Shown: positions 35,307 to 45,524, numbered from the stretch's first letter. The stretch is 64,000 nt of DNA from Tenderia sp965602225 (GCA_965602225.1 CBFCYE010000012.1:1-64000); one strand, 5' to 3'. Notes: generated from the letters alone by a model not told the origin. Numbers and translations: made by a program.

Positions 35307-37943
35307 TTAAGGCACGCTGTTAAAGTCAGCAAAAATACTGAACGCAAAAGTGGTGGTTGGATCGATGAAGAAGACCTCACTGCGTAAACCGCTATCCGTT
35401 TGGGGGGCGACGTCAACCTTCAAAAAATAAGTCTCGCCGCCAGCAAGCTGGCCACCATTTATTCCAGCGCCGGGTTGGGTGGCTGGTGAGCCGCCGCCAT
35501 TGCTGAATTCAAACCTATCGATAGTGAAGTCACGGTTGGAAATGTTTTTCATCAGCAAACCAAACCAGCTGCCTGCTAGTAAGTTCGTGGTGTTGCCGTC
35601 ATAGATTGTATATTTAAAACCCTGCCGGGCGATGACACTGATAAAGCTGCTGGTTGATAGTATGTTGCTGGTGAGGCTGAGATTGTAAGTGGGAATGCTG
35701 GCCTCTATTTCAATGTAACCATTATGCGTTGAAGGTAAGTCAAAGCTGGCTGTGCCGCCAGTGGTGGTAATGGTGCTAGTGATAGTAGTCGCTGCTGTCG
35801 TTTTGATATTTATCACAGTGCCATCGGCAATGACGCCACTGCTACCAGCGGGTTGCACGGTAATGGTGATGCTGCTGTTGTCAGCGCCAGTGTTAAGAAT
35901 GACATTGGGTGAAGCGAAAAAACTGAGGGATGCCGGGGCATTTGGATTATCAACAACCGTGATATTGGTGGTGGCAGAAACAGTATTCAGGCTGGCTGAA
36001 ATCGTAACGCTACCACTGCTTAGTGCAGAGACTAAACCTGTGTAGATATCGGCATTGGATATGTTGGCGATACTGCTGTCTGAGCTTGACCATGTCACCC
36101 TGTCGCTAATATCAAGCGTGCTGCTGTCGTCAAAGTGACCGGTTGCGGTGAGTGTTTGTGAGGTGCTGACATTCATGCTGCTGTTGCTGGGCTGGATTGT
36201 GATGCTAGTCAGTTGTGCGTCGGTGATAGTGGCAGTGGTGATGCCGCTAATGCCTCCAAATGTTGCGCTGATAGTGGTAGTGCCGGCGGCGTTGCTGCTT
36301 AGCAGGCCTTTGTTAGTCGTTGCATTGCTAATGCTGGCCACGCCGCTATTGCTGCTAGCCCAGGTGACACTACTGCTAAGGTCTTGTGTGCTGGCATCGT
36401 TGAAGGTTCCGGTGGCAACAAACTGCTGATTATAGCCATTGGCGATGCTGGCATTTGCTGGTGACAGGCTTATGCTGATGAGTGTTGCCGGGGTAATAGT
36501 CAGACCGGTAAAGGCACTGACGCTACCCAGCGTTGCGATGACCTGGACACTGCCACTGGCAACGGCTTTGAAGTAACCGGCTTCACTCTGCTGTTCAACA
36601 AGTTTGGTGTTGCTGCTATTGTGACTTGACCATGTCACCTGCTTACTAAGATCCCTGCTAGAACCATTATTGTAAAAGCCGGTAACACTGAACTTCTGTT
36701 GTGTATTGATGGCAATGCTGCTGTTTGCCGGTGTTATCGTCATGCTTTGCAGTACGGCATTGGAGACGCTGAGTGTGGCCTGTTGGTTTTGGCCGCCGAA
36801 ATAGGCGGTGATGTTACTGCTACCCACGGCGATTGCAGAAACGATGCCGCGATTTGAACTGGTATTACCGATCGTAGCGACACTGGTATTGCTGGATGTC
36901 CAGGTGGTTTGAGCCGTGATATCGATATTTGAACCATCGGAGTATTGTGCTGTGGCAAACAGTTGCAGGGTTTCGCCGCTGATCATTTCCGGGCTGACAG
37001 GCGAAATATTGATCGTTGTCAGGCTTGCTGCGTTGATAGTGATGTCGGTGTTTGTGGTTTGGTTCTGATAAGTGATGGTGATAGTTACGCTTCCGGCTTT
37101 TAATCCTGTGACCAGACCATTGCCATCAATGGTGGCAATGCTGGTGTCGGTTGAACTCCAGCTGACTTCTGAACTTAGATCGGATTTGCTGCCATCGGAA
37201 TAAATGCCATCGGCCTGCAGTTGCAGTTTGGCATCAATGGGCAGGCTGGTCTGTGGCGTAGTGATTTCCAGTCGGGTCAGGGTGGCGCTACTGATGCTGG
37301 CCTGGGTGGTATCAGTTTTGGTGCCATAGCTGGCAGTGATGGTGGCAGTGCCGCTGGCAACTGCGTTGGCAACGCCCTTACTGCCAGTTGTATCGGAAAT
37401 GGTGAGCTTGCTGGTGTTGTCGCTGCTCCAGCTGGTCAGCTCGGTAACATCAAAGCTGTAGTTTGAGGTGCCATTTCCAAATAGAGCCTCAGCACTGAAC
37501 TGGTGTTGCTCGGCGATGGCAAGTGCGCCAGTCAGCGGCTTGATGGTCAGCGATAACAGGCTGCCGTCTTCGATGGTGACGGTGATAGAGGCGGTTTTAT
37601 TGCGCACCACCGCAGAAATCACAGTGCTGCCAGCTGCCAAGGCAGTGATTACGCCATTGGCATCAATGCTAGCGGCGGCGGAATTTGATGAAAACCAACT
37701 TGCCTCGCTGCTAAGATCAAGGTGGCTGTTGTCAGAATAGAGTGCAACCGCATGTGCTTTAGTCGTGAGTCCAACAATCAGGGTTGTGTCGTCTATTTGT
37801 ATCTGCGCGCTTTGCAGTGTTTTTGTCGCGGCTGGGGTTGCAGCAGAACCACCACCGCCACCACAGGCGGAAATCAGGCAGCCCAGTGCAATGATTAACA
37901 GCATCGACAGTGGGCGTGAGTATGGACTGAAGCGTGATTTCAT
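35307..37943 (-). CDS. Lipoprotein with seven bacterial Ig-like repeats
   Basis: This is an 878-residue exported lipoprotein. Its lipobox LISAC is followed by GGGGGS, a surface-anchor spacer. Seven consecutive Big_2-type units of about 88-90 residues span roughly 42-670. Each has an L-x-S-I-x-I-x-P-like opening, a YSDGS-x-x-DLS block, a VTWSSSNxSVAxI block and an AxGxxTIxA closing. After them comes a Big_1-like segment (about 680-770) and a distinct C-terminal domain of about 105 residues. Such proteins are adhesins or surface structural proteins. The tandem units may vary in number between strains. Confidence 0.85.
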   Translation of the reverse strand: MKSRFSPYSRPLSMLLIIALGCLISACGGGGGSAATPAATKTLQSAQIQIDDTTLIVGLTTKAHAVALYSDNSHLDLSSEASWFSSNSAAASIDANGVITALAAGSTVISAVVRNKTASITVTIEDGSLLSLTIKPLTGALAIAEQHQFSAEALFGNGTSNYSFDVTELTSWSSDNTSKLTISDTTGSKGVANAVASGTATITASYGTKTDTTQASISSATLTRLEITTPQTSLPIDAKLQLQADGIYSDGSKSDLSSEVSWSSTDTSIATIDGNGLVTGLKAGSVTITITYQNQTTNTDITINAASLTTINISPVSPEMISGETLQLFATAQYSDGSNIDITAQTTWTSSNTSVATIGNTSSNRGIVSAIAVGSSNITAYFGGQNQQATLSVSNAVLQSMTITPANSSIAINTQQKFSVTGFYNNGSSRDLSKQVTWSSHNSSNTKLVEQQSEAGYFKAVASGSVQVIATLGSVSAFTGLTITPATLISISLSPANASIANGYNQQFVATGTFNDASTQDLSSSVTWASSNSGVASISNATTNKGLLSSNAAGTTTISATFGGISGITTATITDAQLTSITIQPSNSSMNVSTSQTLTATGHFDDSSTLDISDRVTWSSSDSSIANISNADIYTGLVSALSSGSVTISASLNTVSATTNITVVDNPNAPASLSFFASPNVILNTGADNSSITITVQPAGSSGVIADGTVINIKTTAATTITSTITTTGGTASFDLPSTHNGYIEIEASIPTYNLSLTSNILSTSSFISVIARQGFKYTIYDGNTTNLLAGSWFGLLMKNISNRDFTIDRFEFSNGGGSPATQPGAGINGGQLAGGETYFLKVDVAPQTDSGLRSEVFFIDPTTTFAFSIFADFNSVP

Positions 37944-38129
37944 AAGGGTTTCAACAATATCGGCAAATTCTTAAAGGAAGTCTGTCAGCAAAGATAACAC
38001 TTTTAATTGTCATGATAAGTATCGGCAGCGCTAACTTTGGCTAAATGGCTGGCCCTGGAATGGGTTATGGTGTGGCAATCGGCGATAAAATGGCAATCAT
38101 TATATATAGTGTGATTTTTTGAGCGGCAG

Positions 38130-39290
38130 ATGAAAACAGAAAAACTCAGCATAAACACCATGTTAAAGCAGCTGATTGCTACGCCATCGATGAGCAGTGT
38201 CAGCCCCGAGTTTGATATCAGCAACCGGGCGGTAATCGACCTGCTGGCAAACTGGCTCAACGATGCCGGCTTCCAGGTTGAGGTGACACCCCTGCCCAGT
38301 CAGCCGGATAAGGCCAATCTGCTAGCCAGCTATGGAGCAGTCAACGAAGACAGTCAGGGGCTGATGTTTGCCGGTCATACCGATACGGTGCCCTATGACC
38401 AGCACAGCTGGCACCATGATCCATTTCAACTAACCGAACGTGACGGCCGAATTTATGGCCTCGGCACCTCGGATATGAAGAGCTATTTTGCCCTGGCGCT
38501 GGAGGCAATCCGCCAGTTTGATGCCGAGCAACTGAAACAGCCCGTGTTTATCCTCGCCACCGCCGATGAAGAGAGCTCCATGGATGGAGCCCTACATCTG
38601 GTTGAGCAAGGCTGCCCCAATGTCCGTTATGCCGTGATTGGCGAGCCGACTGGCCTGAAACCGGTGAATGCCCACAAGGGCATCATGATGGAGTCGATCC
38701 GCCTGATCGGCAGAAGTGGCCATTCCAGCAATCCGGCTCTGGGGGTGAATGCGCTGGAGGCGATGCAGTTGGTGATTGCCGATCTGTTGTTGTGGCGCGA
38801 TCAGCTGCAAAGCAGATATAAAGACGAACAATTTTCTGTGCCGACGCCAACCCTCAACCTGGGTTATATCCAGGGCGGTGATAATCCCAATCGCATCTGC
38901 GAGCAGTGTGAGCTGCATTTTGATCTGCGCGCCCTGCCTGGCATGGACCTGAACGAGCTGCGTGTCGAGATTCGCGACCGTCTGCACAGCCTGTTCAAAC
39001 ACAGCACCATCCGCTGGCAGATGTCATCGCTGATTCAGGGCACGCCGCCGATGCACACCCGTGCTGATTCCGAGATCGTAAAGGCCGCCGAACAGCATTG
39101 CGGTCATCACGCCCACGCGGTGGCCTTTTGCACCGAGGCACCTTATCTGGCCGAGCTGGGAATCGAGACCATCGTCCTTGGCCCCGGTGATATTGATCAG
39201 GCCCATCAGCCGGATGAATACCTATCCCTCGACAGAATCAATCCAACTGTAGATTTGCTCGGCCATCTAATCCGCAAATTTTGTCTATGA
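38130..39290 (+). CDS. argE: Acetylornithine deacetylase
   Basis: ArgE removes acetate from N-acetylornithine in arginine synthesis. The 386-residue M20-family zinc peptidase shows metal ligands in FAGHTDTVPYD (His), GTSDMKSYFA (Asp) and ATADEESSMDGA (Glu-Glu), plus VIGEPTGLKPVNAHKG. Length and TEAPYLAELGIETIVLGPGDIDQAHQPDE near the end fit ArgE rather than DapE. It is divergent from the Ig-repeat lipoprotein, with no other arginine gene nearby. Confidence 0.92.
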   Translation: MKTEKLSINTMLKQLIATPSMSSVSPEFDISNRAVIDLLANWLNDAGFQVEVTPLPSQPDKANLLASYGAVNEDSQGLMFAGHTDTVPYDQHSWHHDPFQLTERDGRIYGLGTSDMKSYFALALEAIRQFDAEQLKQPVFILATADEESSMDGALHLVEQGCPNVRYAVIGEPTGLKPVNAHKGIMMESIRLIGRSGHSSNPALGVNALEAMQLVIADLLLWRDQLQSRYKDEQFSVPTPTLNLGYIQGGDNPNRICEQCELHFDLRALPGMDLNELRVEIRDRLHSLFKHSTIRWQMSSLIQGTPPMHTRADSEIVKAAEQHCGHHAHAVAFCTEAPYLAELGIETIVLGPGDIDQAHQPDEYLSLDRINPTVDLLGHLIRKFCL

Positions 39291-39350
39291 TTTAGTTTCC
39301 AGATCAGGGTCTATACTTTTTATAGATTTCCCTGAATTCTGGAGGTTGTC

Positions 39351-40199
39351 ATGCAAATCGATATCAACAAAGATATGCTGCGCACCCTGATGGTAATGGG
39401 CGGTGTGGTTGAGGCCCGTGACCCCTACACTGGCGGCCATTTATGGCGGGTGTCGCAATATGCCAAGCGTCTGTCGACTCAGCTTGGCCTAAGTAATGAT
39501 GAAGTCCTGCAAATGACTATCGGGGGCTATCTGCATGATCTGGGCAAGATTGGTGTGCCGGATCAAATTCTGCGCAAAGCTGGTGCGCTAACAGATGATG
39601 AGTTCGCTATTATCAAAACCCATCCCGTAGTCGGCGCCGAGATCATCCAGGAACACCCTCTGTCGGTCATCGCCCATGATGCGATTCGTTATCACCATGA
39701 GCGGGTCGATGGCAACGGTTATCCCGATGCTATTCCGGCAGAAACCCTGCCACTAAGCGCCAGGGTCATCGCCATCGCCGATGCCTTCGACGCCATGACC
39801 AGCACCCGCGCCTATCGCAAAGGCATGACCAGGCAGGTGGCTATCGAACGTCTGCTCGAGGCCAGGCATACACAGTTTGATGCCAACATGGTTGATTTGT
39901 TTGTTGCCCTGGCAGGCAATGGCAATCTTGATGAGGTGCTGGCCCATAGCGATGAAAATATGCCGCTGCTGACCTGTGACGTGTGTGGCCCGATTATCGC
40001 CGTGGACAGAGATTGTAAAGATGGCGACATTATTTACTGCAAGTCATGCGGTAGCGAATATCGGCTGCATCGCATGGCAGATACATTCGCGATTGAGCCA
40101 ACCGGAGGTAAGGCAACGGCGCAACAGCTAAAACCTCAGGCGGATAAAAAACCGATTGAAGAACTGATTCAGCAGATGCCGGTTGAGTTGAGGTTTTAG
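39351..40199 (+). CDS. HD-GYP cyclic-di-GMP phosphodiesterase with zinc-ribbon tail
   Basis: The 282-residue protein begins directly with an HD-GYP domain: YTGGHLWRVSQYAKRL, HDLGKIGVPDQIL, THPVVGAEII, RYHHERVDGNGYP and AIADAFDAMTSTRAYR. All motif histidines and the GYP-loop are intact, so it is probably active in degrading cyclic di-GMP. A C-terminal four-cysteine ribbon (CDVC and CKSC, about residues 208-232) is less usual and may bind zinc or mediate contacts. There is no receiver or membrane domain. A GGAGG site precedes the ATG. Confidence 0.9.
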   Translation: MQIDINKDMLRTLMVMGGVVEARDPYTGGHLWRVSQYAKRLSTQLGLSNDEVLQMTIGGYLHDLGKIGVPDQILRKAGALTDDEFAIIKTHPVVGAEIIQEHPLSVIAHDAIRYHHERVDGNGYPDAIPAETLPLSARVIAIADAFDAMTSTRAYRKGMTRQVAIERLLEARHTQFDANMVDLFVALAGNGNLDEVLAHSDENMPLLTCDVCGPIIAVDRDCKDGDIIYCKSCGSEYRLHRMADTFAIEPTGGKATAQQLKPQADKKPIEELIQQMPVELRF

Positions 40200-40212
40200 G
40201 GCTGAAAGGTAT

Positions 40213-43206
40213 TTAGCTGTTCTGGTTCTGTAAACGCTGGGTGATGGTCTTGGCGGTATCAGTATCAAAGATATTTAAGGCGCGTTCCAGTTCATTTAGA
40301 CTGTCCAGGGAATCACTGCCAGCTGCATTCTGACGCAATGCCCCAAGGCATGCCTGTGCCTGTACCAGGTCTGTATCCAGGGCTTCAACCAGTTTATCCA
40401 AAGAAGTAGACCAGGCCGTCGGGTCAAACGTTGCCGAATCGCTGGCCTCTGCCGCTGTGGAGCTGACAACATCTTCAAGCACAGCCAGGCCGTCGATGAC
40501 TTCGGTCAGACTGCTTCGCAGCATTTTGAAAGCGTCACCATTCACATCAACATCGGTGTTGTGGCAGGCTTGCTCCATGGCGGCGGCAGTTTCGTAGAGC
40601 TGTTTGGCACCGAGATTACCGCCACTGCCCTTGAGGCTGTGTGCCAGACGCGTTGCCTCATCCCACTCACCCTGAAGAATAAGCCTTTCCAGGCTATCCA
40701 CTACGCCAGACTGTTTGTGACGAAAACTGAGCAAAATCCGTTTGTAGACCGTCCAGTTACCATTTAACCGGGTCAGGCCATCTTTCATATCGATACCTGG
40801 CAGCATGTCAGGAATGACATTTGGTGCGGCAGCAGCTGCAGGTTTAGTCTCGGGTTTTTCAGCGGGTTTAAGCCAACGTGATAACTCCCTGAACAGAATG
40901 TCAGGCTCGATGGGTTTGGTAATATGACCATTCATGCCGGCAGTAAAACTCTTATCGGTGTCTTCACTCAGGGCATGGGCAGTCATGGCAATGATAGGTA
41001 GCTCAGAGAAGCGCTGTTCAAGACTACGAATCGCTTGTGTTGCTTGTAGACCATCCATGACCGGCATTTGAATATCCATCAACACAACATCGTAGTGATT
41101 GTCCTGCACCGCCTGTAGTGCTTTAGCACCGTTGTCACAAATATCAACCTCAAAGCCAGCGGCTGCCAGTATCTCCTGCGCCACCTCTTGATTGATAGGA
41201 TTATCCTCTACCAGCAGCAGTTTGCTGCCGCCAAACCACCATTCCTGACCTTCATCAACGACTTGACTGTAAGACATCTCATTGCTGTGCTCACCTATAA
41301 TCTGCAACAGAGTGTTACGCAGTTCGGCTTGCCGAATTGGCTTGGTCAGCCAGGCATCCACTTCCGCTGCCGCAGAAGTCTGCTCGATACCGGTAAACAT
41401 CATCAGCTTCATATCATGCAGTGCGCCATCGGCACGTATGGCACGCGCCAGCTCCAGACCATCCATGCCCGGCATCATAAAATCCAGTATGGCAATATCG
41501 TAAGGCTCGCCGGCTGCAGCGGCGGCCCGCAATTGTGCCAGGGCCTCACTACCATTCATGGCAATCCCCGTATGAGATACCTGCCATTGCTTCAAGACTC
41601 TCGCCATCAACGTTACCAGGGTTTCGTTGTCATCAACCACCAGAATGCGTTGTCTACTCAATGTTTCAGAGATCTGTTGAGCGGGGTCGCTGTCGGCGAT
41701 GATTTCAAAAGAAAGGTCGAAACTGAAGTCTGAGCCCAGACCAGGGGCGCTCGCCACACGTATTTCACCACCCATGGCCATGATCAGTTTTTGACTGATC
41801 GCAAGCCCCAGACCAGTGCCACCATATTTGCGAGTATGGGAACTATCAACCTGGCTGAACGCATTGAACAGCTGTTGCTGTTGCTCTCTAGTCATTCCAA
41901 TACCGGTATCTCTCACGCCGAATCGGATAAGATTGTTTTCCAGTCTTGTTGCATACACTACGACGTCACCTTGCTCGGTGAATTTGATGGCATTATTGAT
42001 CAGATTGGTCAGCACCTGACGCAGGCGGGTAGGATCACCCTTGATCGTCACAGGCAAATCAGAATCAAACGAACAGAACAGTTCGACGCCTTTTTCTTGC
42101 GTCCCTTTAACCAGCAGGTAGGCACAGCCTTCCAGCAGTGAAACCAGTTCGAAAGGGATCGATTCCAGCTCCACTTTACCCGCCTCAAGTTTTGAGATAT
42201 CGAGGATGTCGTTGATTACCTTGAGCAGCATTTTACCCGACCCCGTTGCGGTATTCAGATAACGCTGCTGAGGGGCATTCAGTTCGGTCTTGTTAAGCAA
42301 ATGCAACATGCCCAGTACGCCATTCATCGGCGTGCGAATTTCATGGCTCATGGTAGCCAGAAATTGGCTCTTGGCCTGAGTGGCCTTTTCTGCCCGGTGC
42401 ATTGCGGCGACTACATCTTTAGTTGCCTTTTTTACCCTGCTTTCTAGTTGCTTGTTATCGTCATCAATCTTTTTCTTTGCCTGGCTAAGCTCATCAACCA
42501 TGTAGTTGAAAGAGTGTGCCAGGGCGCCAATTTCATCTTTACCCTTGTCTTCGATCTTTATTTTATAATTTCCGGAAGAGATTTCCTGAGTCACATTCAT
42601 AAGCCGGGCAAGTCTATTTAATACCACACCACGCAATAAGATAAACAATACCAAGATGGCCAGTAACACAGTAATGAACATGATGATGGCAATGCGCTGA
42701 TTAATTGCCGCAAGTGTTTGCTGGATATCATTGATTGAAATATCTAATACAACTGCGCCAATAATTTTTGAACCTTGCAAGACTGGTGAGATGGATCGAA
42801 TCCCAAGTTGATTTTTATCTTCCTCGCTGGTGATGATGGAGGGTTTTGCTGACGTAATGGCCATGTTTATATATGTGTCAGAAGTCCTCGCCTCAATATT
42901 TTTTTTATCAGAAGAAACCAGCAAGATAGAGTCTTTATCGTAGACCATAATCTGGTCTATCATCCTGTAGTAAGTCATGTATTTACTGATAATAATGTCA
43001 GCTGAAGAAGCAAGGCTCCGGCGTTCGATGTCATATTTAATATCGTGAATAACGGAAGCTGTGAGTAACTCCGCAGAAACTTTCTTCTGCTCAACGATAT
43101 TCTGATATATAAGGCCGCGCATCATAAGTGTGGCGGCCAACATTGATAGGATCAACACCCCTACCACCATCAATATTACCCGCCCTCTGATACCGAAATA
43201 TTTCAT
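40213..43206 (-). CDS. BarA-like hybrid sensor histidine kinase
   Basis: This 997-residue inner-membrane kinase has: TM1 (about 9-31), a periplasmic sensor of about 140 residues, TM2 (171-195), HAMP (about 195-250), HisKA with His288 in FLATMSHEIRTPMNG, HATPase with GTGLGLAISQKLI, a first receiver (ILDFMMPGMDG), a second receiver (VVLMDIQMPVMDG) and an HPt domain (LAHSLKGSGGNLGAK). This multi-step phosphorelay layout matches BarA/EvgS-type kinases with an additional receiver. It lies 3 bases after an aldehyde dehydrogenase gene and downstream of a binding lipoprotein, which suggests a shared sensing role. No response regulator is adjacent. Confidence 0.93.
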   Translation of the reverse strand: MKYFGIRGRVILMVVGVLILSMLAATLMMRGLIYQNIVEQKKVSAELLTASVIHDIKYDIERRSLASSADIIISKYMTYYRMIDQIMVYDKDSILLVSSDKKNIEARTSDTYINMAITSAKPSIITSEEDKNQLGIRSISPVLQGSKIIGAVVLDISINDIQQTLAAINQRIAIIMFITVLLAILVLFILLRGVVLNRLARLMNVTQEISSGNYKIKIEDKGKDEIGALAHSFNYMVDELSQAKKKIDDDNKQLESRVKKATKDVVAAMHRAEKATQAKSQFLATMSHEIRTPMNGVLGMLHLLNKTELNAPQQRYLNTATGSGKMLLKVINDILDISKLEAGKVELESIPFELVSLLEGCAYLLVKGTQEKGVELFCSFDSDLPVTIKGDPTRLRQVLTNLINNAIKFTEQGDVVVYATRLENNLIRFGVRDTGIGMTREQQQQLFNAFSQVDSSHTRKYGGTGLGLAISQKLIMAMGGEIRVASAPGLGSDFSFDLSFEIIADSDPAQQISETLSRQRILVVDDNETLVTLMARVLKQWQVSHTGIAMNGSEALAQLRAAAAAGEPYDIAILDFMMPGMDGLELARAIRADGALHDMKLMMFTGIEQTSAAAEVDAWLTKPIRQAELRNTLLQIIGEHSNEMSYSQVVDEGQEWWFGGSKLLLVEDNPINQEVAQEILAAAGFEVDICDNGAKALQAVQDNHYDVVLMDIQMPVMDGLQATQAIRSLEQRFSELPIIAMTAHALSEDTDKSFTAGMNGHITKPIEPDILFRELSRWLKPAEKPETKPAAAAAPNVIPDMLPGIDMKDGLTRLNGNWTVYKRILLSFRHKQSGVVDSLERLILQGEWDEATRLAHSLKGSGGNLGAKQLYETAAAMEQACHNTDVDVNGDAFKMLRSSLTEVIDGLAVLEDVVSSTAAEASDSATFDPTAWSTSLDKLVEALDTDLVQAQACLGALRQNAAGSDSLDSLNELERALNIFDTDTAKTITQRLQNQNS

Positions 43207-43209
43207 TGT

Positions 43210-44667
43210 TTATGAATGCCTGCTTCTGGTATCTGTATTCACAGTCATGATGTCTGCTAAGGTTCCATCCAGCTGGAATGTCTGGCGATACTTATCTATC
43301 CATGTGGAGACCGGATTAAGGCCGCTTGGTGGATAGCCTCCCCACGGTTCGAACATAGATTCAATTGATGGGTCACTATTGACACAGATTCTTGCCGCCC
43401 TTGAGTTAACTGCAAACGATCTAATTAACTCTTTGTTGGTGCTGAGAATGGTGTCACTGAGAGGAAACCGGTTTGCCTTAAGCCACTGCCACATTTCTTC
43501 CTCACTGACTTGTTTCAACCACAGTGCCGGCCCAAACATCCCTTCACGGACTATTGTGCTATCAAGGCTAACATTCTCGATTACTGCGGGGCTGAAGTAT
43601 GCATTCTTGACATTGCCACCACATAGAATCCTTGCTTCAGCAGAGTCGCTAATGTTTTGCTTCAACAGCGTGGCCTGCTTATCACTGAATAAAGGACCGA
43701 CTTGTGTGTTTTGTTCTAGTGGATGCCCGACTCGGAGATTAGTGAATGCCTCTACGAGTGCTTCTTTGAAGGGTTTATAAATTGTGTCCTTGATGAGTAC
43801 TCCATTGATTGAGGTGCATGTGCCGCCGTTATATCTAGTGGCCCCGCTTGTGACAATACGAACTGCTTCTTCAATTGAAAATGTGTCATCCACATATAAC
43901 ATGCCATTTCCCTGGCCATCAATAAGACAGACTTTGCCGGCTGAAAAAGCATTGCTAAAAACAGGCATTGCATATTGATTGCTGCCTATGTAATGAATTA
44001 AATCAACATTCTCGCTTTCATTGCATGCCTCAAGAAAATCCTTGGCCAGGCAGTTGACGATTGAGATGCATGATTCTGGTGGCTCACTTTTTAATATGGC
44101 CTCGGCAAGCAGGGCCCCTGTCGTTCCGGTTTGCAGTGATGGACGCAGAATGACTCGTGAGCCTGCGCAAAGCGCTGAAGCAATAATGACAATGCCAAGT
44201 GTTAGTGACGCATTTTGCGGCACCACTGCAGCAATACAACGAAACGGACGATCAATCATCCGCATGTCCCGACCAGTTGCTGAGGAATAGGAGTGACGAA
44301 TAATGCGTTCGTGACGCTGATCCTTGCCAGCATATATCTCAAAGTCGTTCAGGTATTCAATCGCACCATCAACAATTTCAGTTGTGTCTTCTGCTATAAA
44401 GCCGGTTTCGAGATAGGCCTGCTCGAATATTCTGTCGCGATTAATTTCGAGCTGATCTTTTAAGCGGTTGAGGAATTCAAAAACCTCGGTCATGGATGGC
44501 ATATATTTAGACGGATCTAAATCTGATATTGCATTTGATATATCAGCTTTGTTGGCAAGATATATCTGACCTACGGTTTTATTGGTAACAGGCGATGTTA
44601 CTTGATAAGTATCTCCAACATAGCTAATGCGATTGCCAATTAGATTGCCATAGCTATTTTCGCTCAC
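43210..44667 (-). CDS. Aldehyde dehydrogenase-superfamily protein lacking the usual catalytic Glu
   Basis: I prefer the GTG start at 44667 (485 residues), which overlaps the upstream stop by 4 bases (GTGA) and follows GGGGA; an ATG at 44709 is the alternative. The catalytic Cys lies in YNGGTCTSING. Where hydrolytic ALDHs have ELGGK, this protein reads IDGQGNG, so the general-base Glu is missing. CoA-acylating members (EutE, AdhE) have a comparable G-x-GN segment and lack that Glu, so it may make or use an acyl-CoA, or be a non-enzymatic sensor. Context with a binding lipoprotein and a sensor kinase is unusual. Confidence 0.75.
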   Translation of the reverse strand: MSENSYGNLIGNRISYVGDTYQVTSPVTNKTVGQIYLANKADISNAISDLDPSKYMPSMTEVFEFLNRLKDQLEINRDRIFEQAYLETGFIAEDTTEIVDGAIEYLNDFEIYAGKDQRHERIIRHSYSSATGRDMRMIDRPFRCIAAVVPQNASLTLGIVIIASALCAGSRVILRPSLQTGTTGALLAEAILKSEPPESCISIVNCLAKDFLEACNESENVDLIHYIGSNQYAMPVFSNAFSAGKVCLIDGQGNGMLYVDDTFSIEEAVRIVTSGATRYNGGTCTSINGVLIKDTIYKPFKEALVEAFTNLRVGHPLEQNTQVGPLFSDKQATLLKQNISDSAEARILCGGNVKNAYFSPAVIENVSLDSTIVREGMFGPALWLKQVSEEEMWQWLKANRFPLSDTILSTNKELIRSFAVNSRAARICVNSDPSIESMFEPWGGYPPSGLNPVSTWIDKYRQTFQLDGTLADIMTVNTDTRSRHS

Positions 44668-45488
44668 TGTATCCCCACTTTCTGTTGATGGGGATTCATG
44701 ATTCCCCATTTCTTATATATTTTACCGAGCTCACCGCTCGCTTTAAGTTTAGATAAGGCCTGATTAATAGCATCGAGCAGCGTTTTATCTTCACCTCTAA
44801 AGGCGACCACATAACGCCCTTCTCCAAATGCTTGCCCCACATTTTTAAGCTTCGGATTACTTGCGCCGTAGGCACTGGCAATCGGTGTGTCGAGGACGAC
44901 GGCATCCACCTTGCCTTCCTCAAGATCCTGGTAGCTGTATATTATCTCTGGATTTATGCGGACATTAATTTCAGGGATGCTTCTGAGAATATCTTCTGCT
45001 GCTGTGCCCGACAGCGTAGCTACTGTCTTACCCTTTAAATCATCAAGACTCATTATCCCTTGAGTATCCTTGCGCACAGTAATCTGCTGAGTATAGAGAT
45101 AATAAGGATGTGAAAATTTAACTATATGACCTCGTTCCTCAGTATCCTCTATACCATTCATAGCTATGTCGAAACTTTTATTTTGTAGTTCTGGAATCAA
45201 TGTATCCCATGCCTTAATCACCAATTCCTGTTTTACGCCCAGCGATAGGGCAATGCTATTTGCAATATCCACCTCAAAGCCGATATATGTTCCTGGGTTT
45301 TTTGGGTCTTCATAAACATAGGGGATCCCGCCAATTACGTCAGCCCCCCAAAGCAGAACCCCAGCCTTCTTTACCCTTTCAAGAGACGGGTCTTTATCAG
45401 TGTTAGTGTTTGCTGTGTTGCCTAAGTTATTGCTATCACATCCTGAAAATAGTGCGGCCAATACCAATAATATATATATAGATTTCAT
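44664..45488 (-). CDS. Family 3 solute-binding lipoprotein (amino-acid type)
   Basis: I start at the ATG at 45488 (274 residues); a TTG four codons upstream is possible. The lipoprotein signal ends at LFSGC. The family 3 binding-protein fold shows GFEVDIANSIALSLGV, WDTLIPELQNKSFDIAMNGIEDTEERG, VKFSHPYYLYTQQITVRKD, LKGKTVATLSGTAAE and DAVVLDTPIASAY. It should bind an amino acid or similar small molecule in the periplasm. No permease or ATPase gene accompanies it; instead an ALDH and a hybrid kinase follow, suggesting a sensory rather than transport role. Confidence 0.88.
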   Translation of the reverse strand: MKSIYILLVLAALFSGCDSNNLGNTANTNTDKDPSLERVKKAGVLLWGADVIGGIPYVYEDPKNPGTYIGFEVDIANSIALSLGVKQELVIKAWDTLIPELQNKSFDIAMNGIEDTEERGHIVKFSHPYYLYTQQITVRKDTQGIMSLDDLKGKTVATLSGTAAEDILRSIPEINVRINPEIIYSYQDLEEGKVDAVVLDTPIASAYGASNPKLKNVGQAFGEGRYVVAFRGEDKTLLDAINQALSKLKASGELGKIYKKWGIMNPHQQKVGIQ

Positions 45489-45524
45489 TTTTATTCTCAA
45501 ATATTTTTAACTAATCACTTATTG

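Noticed and set aside
41200..41733. Plus-strand frame opposite the hybrid kinase
   Set aside because: It is antisense to the receiver domains, whose motifs are intact.
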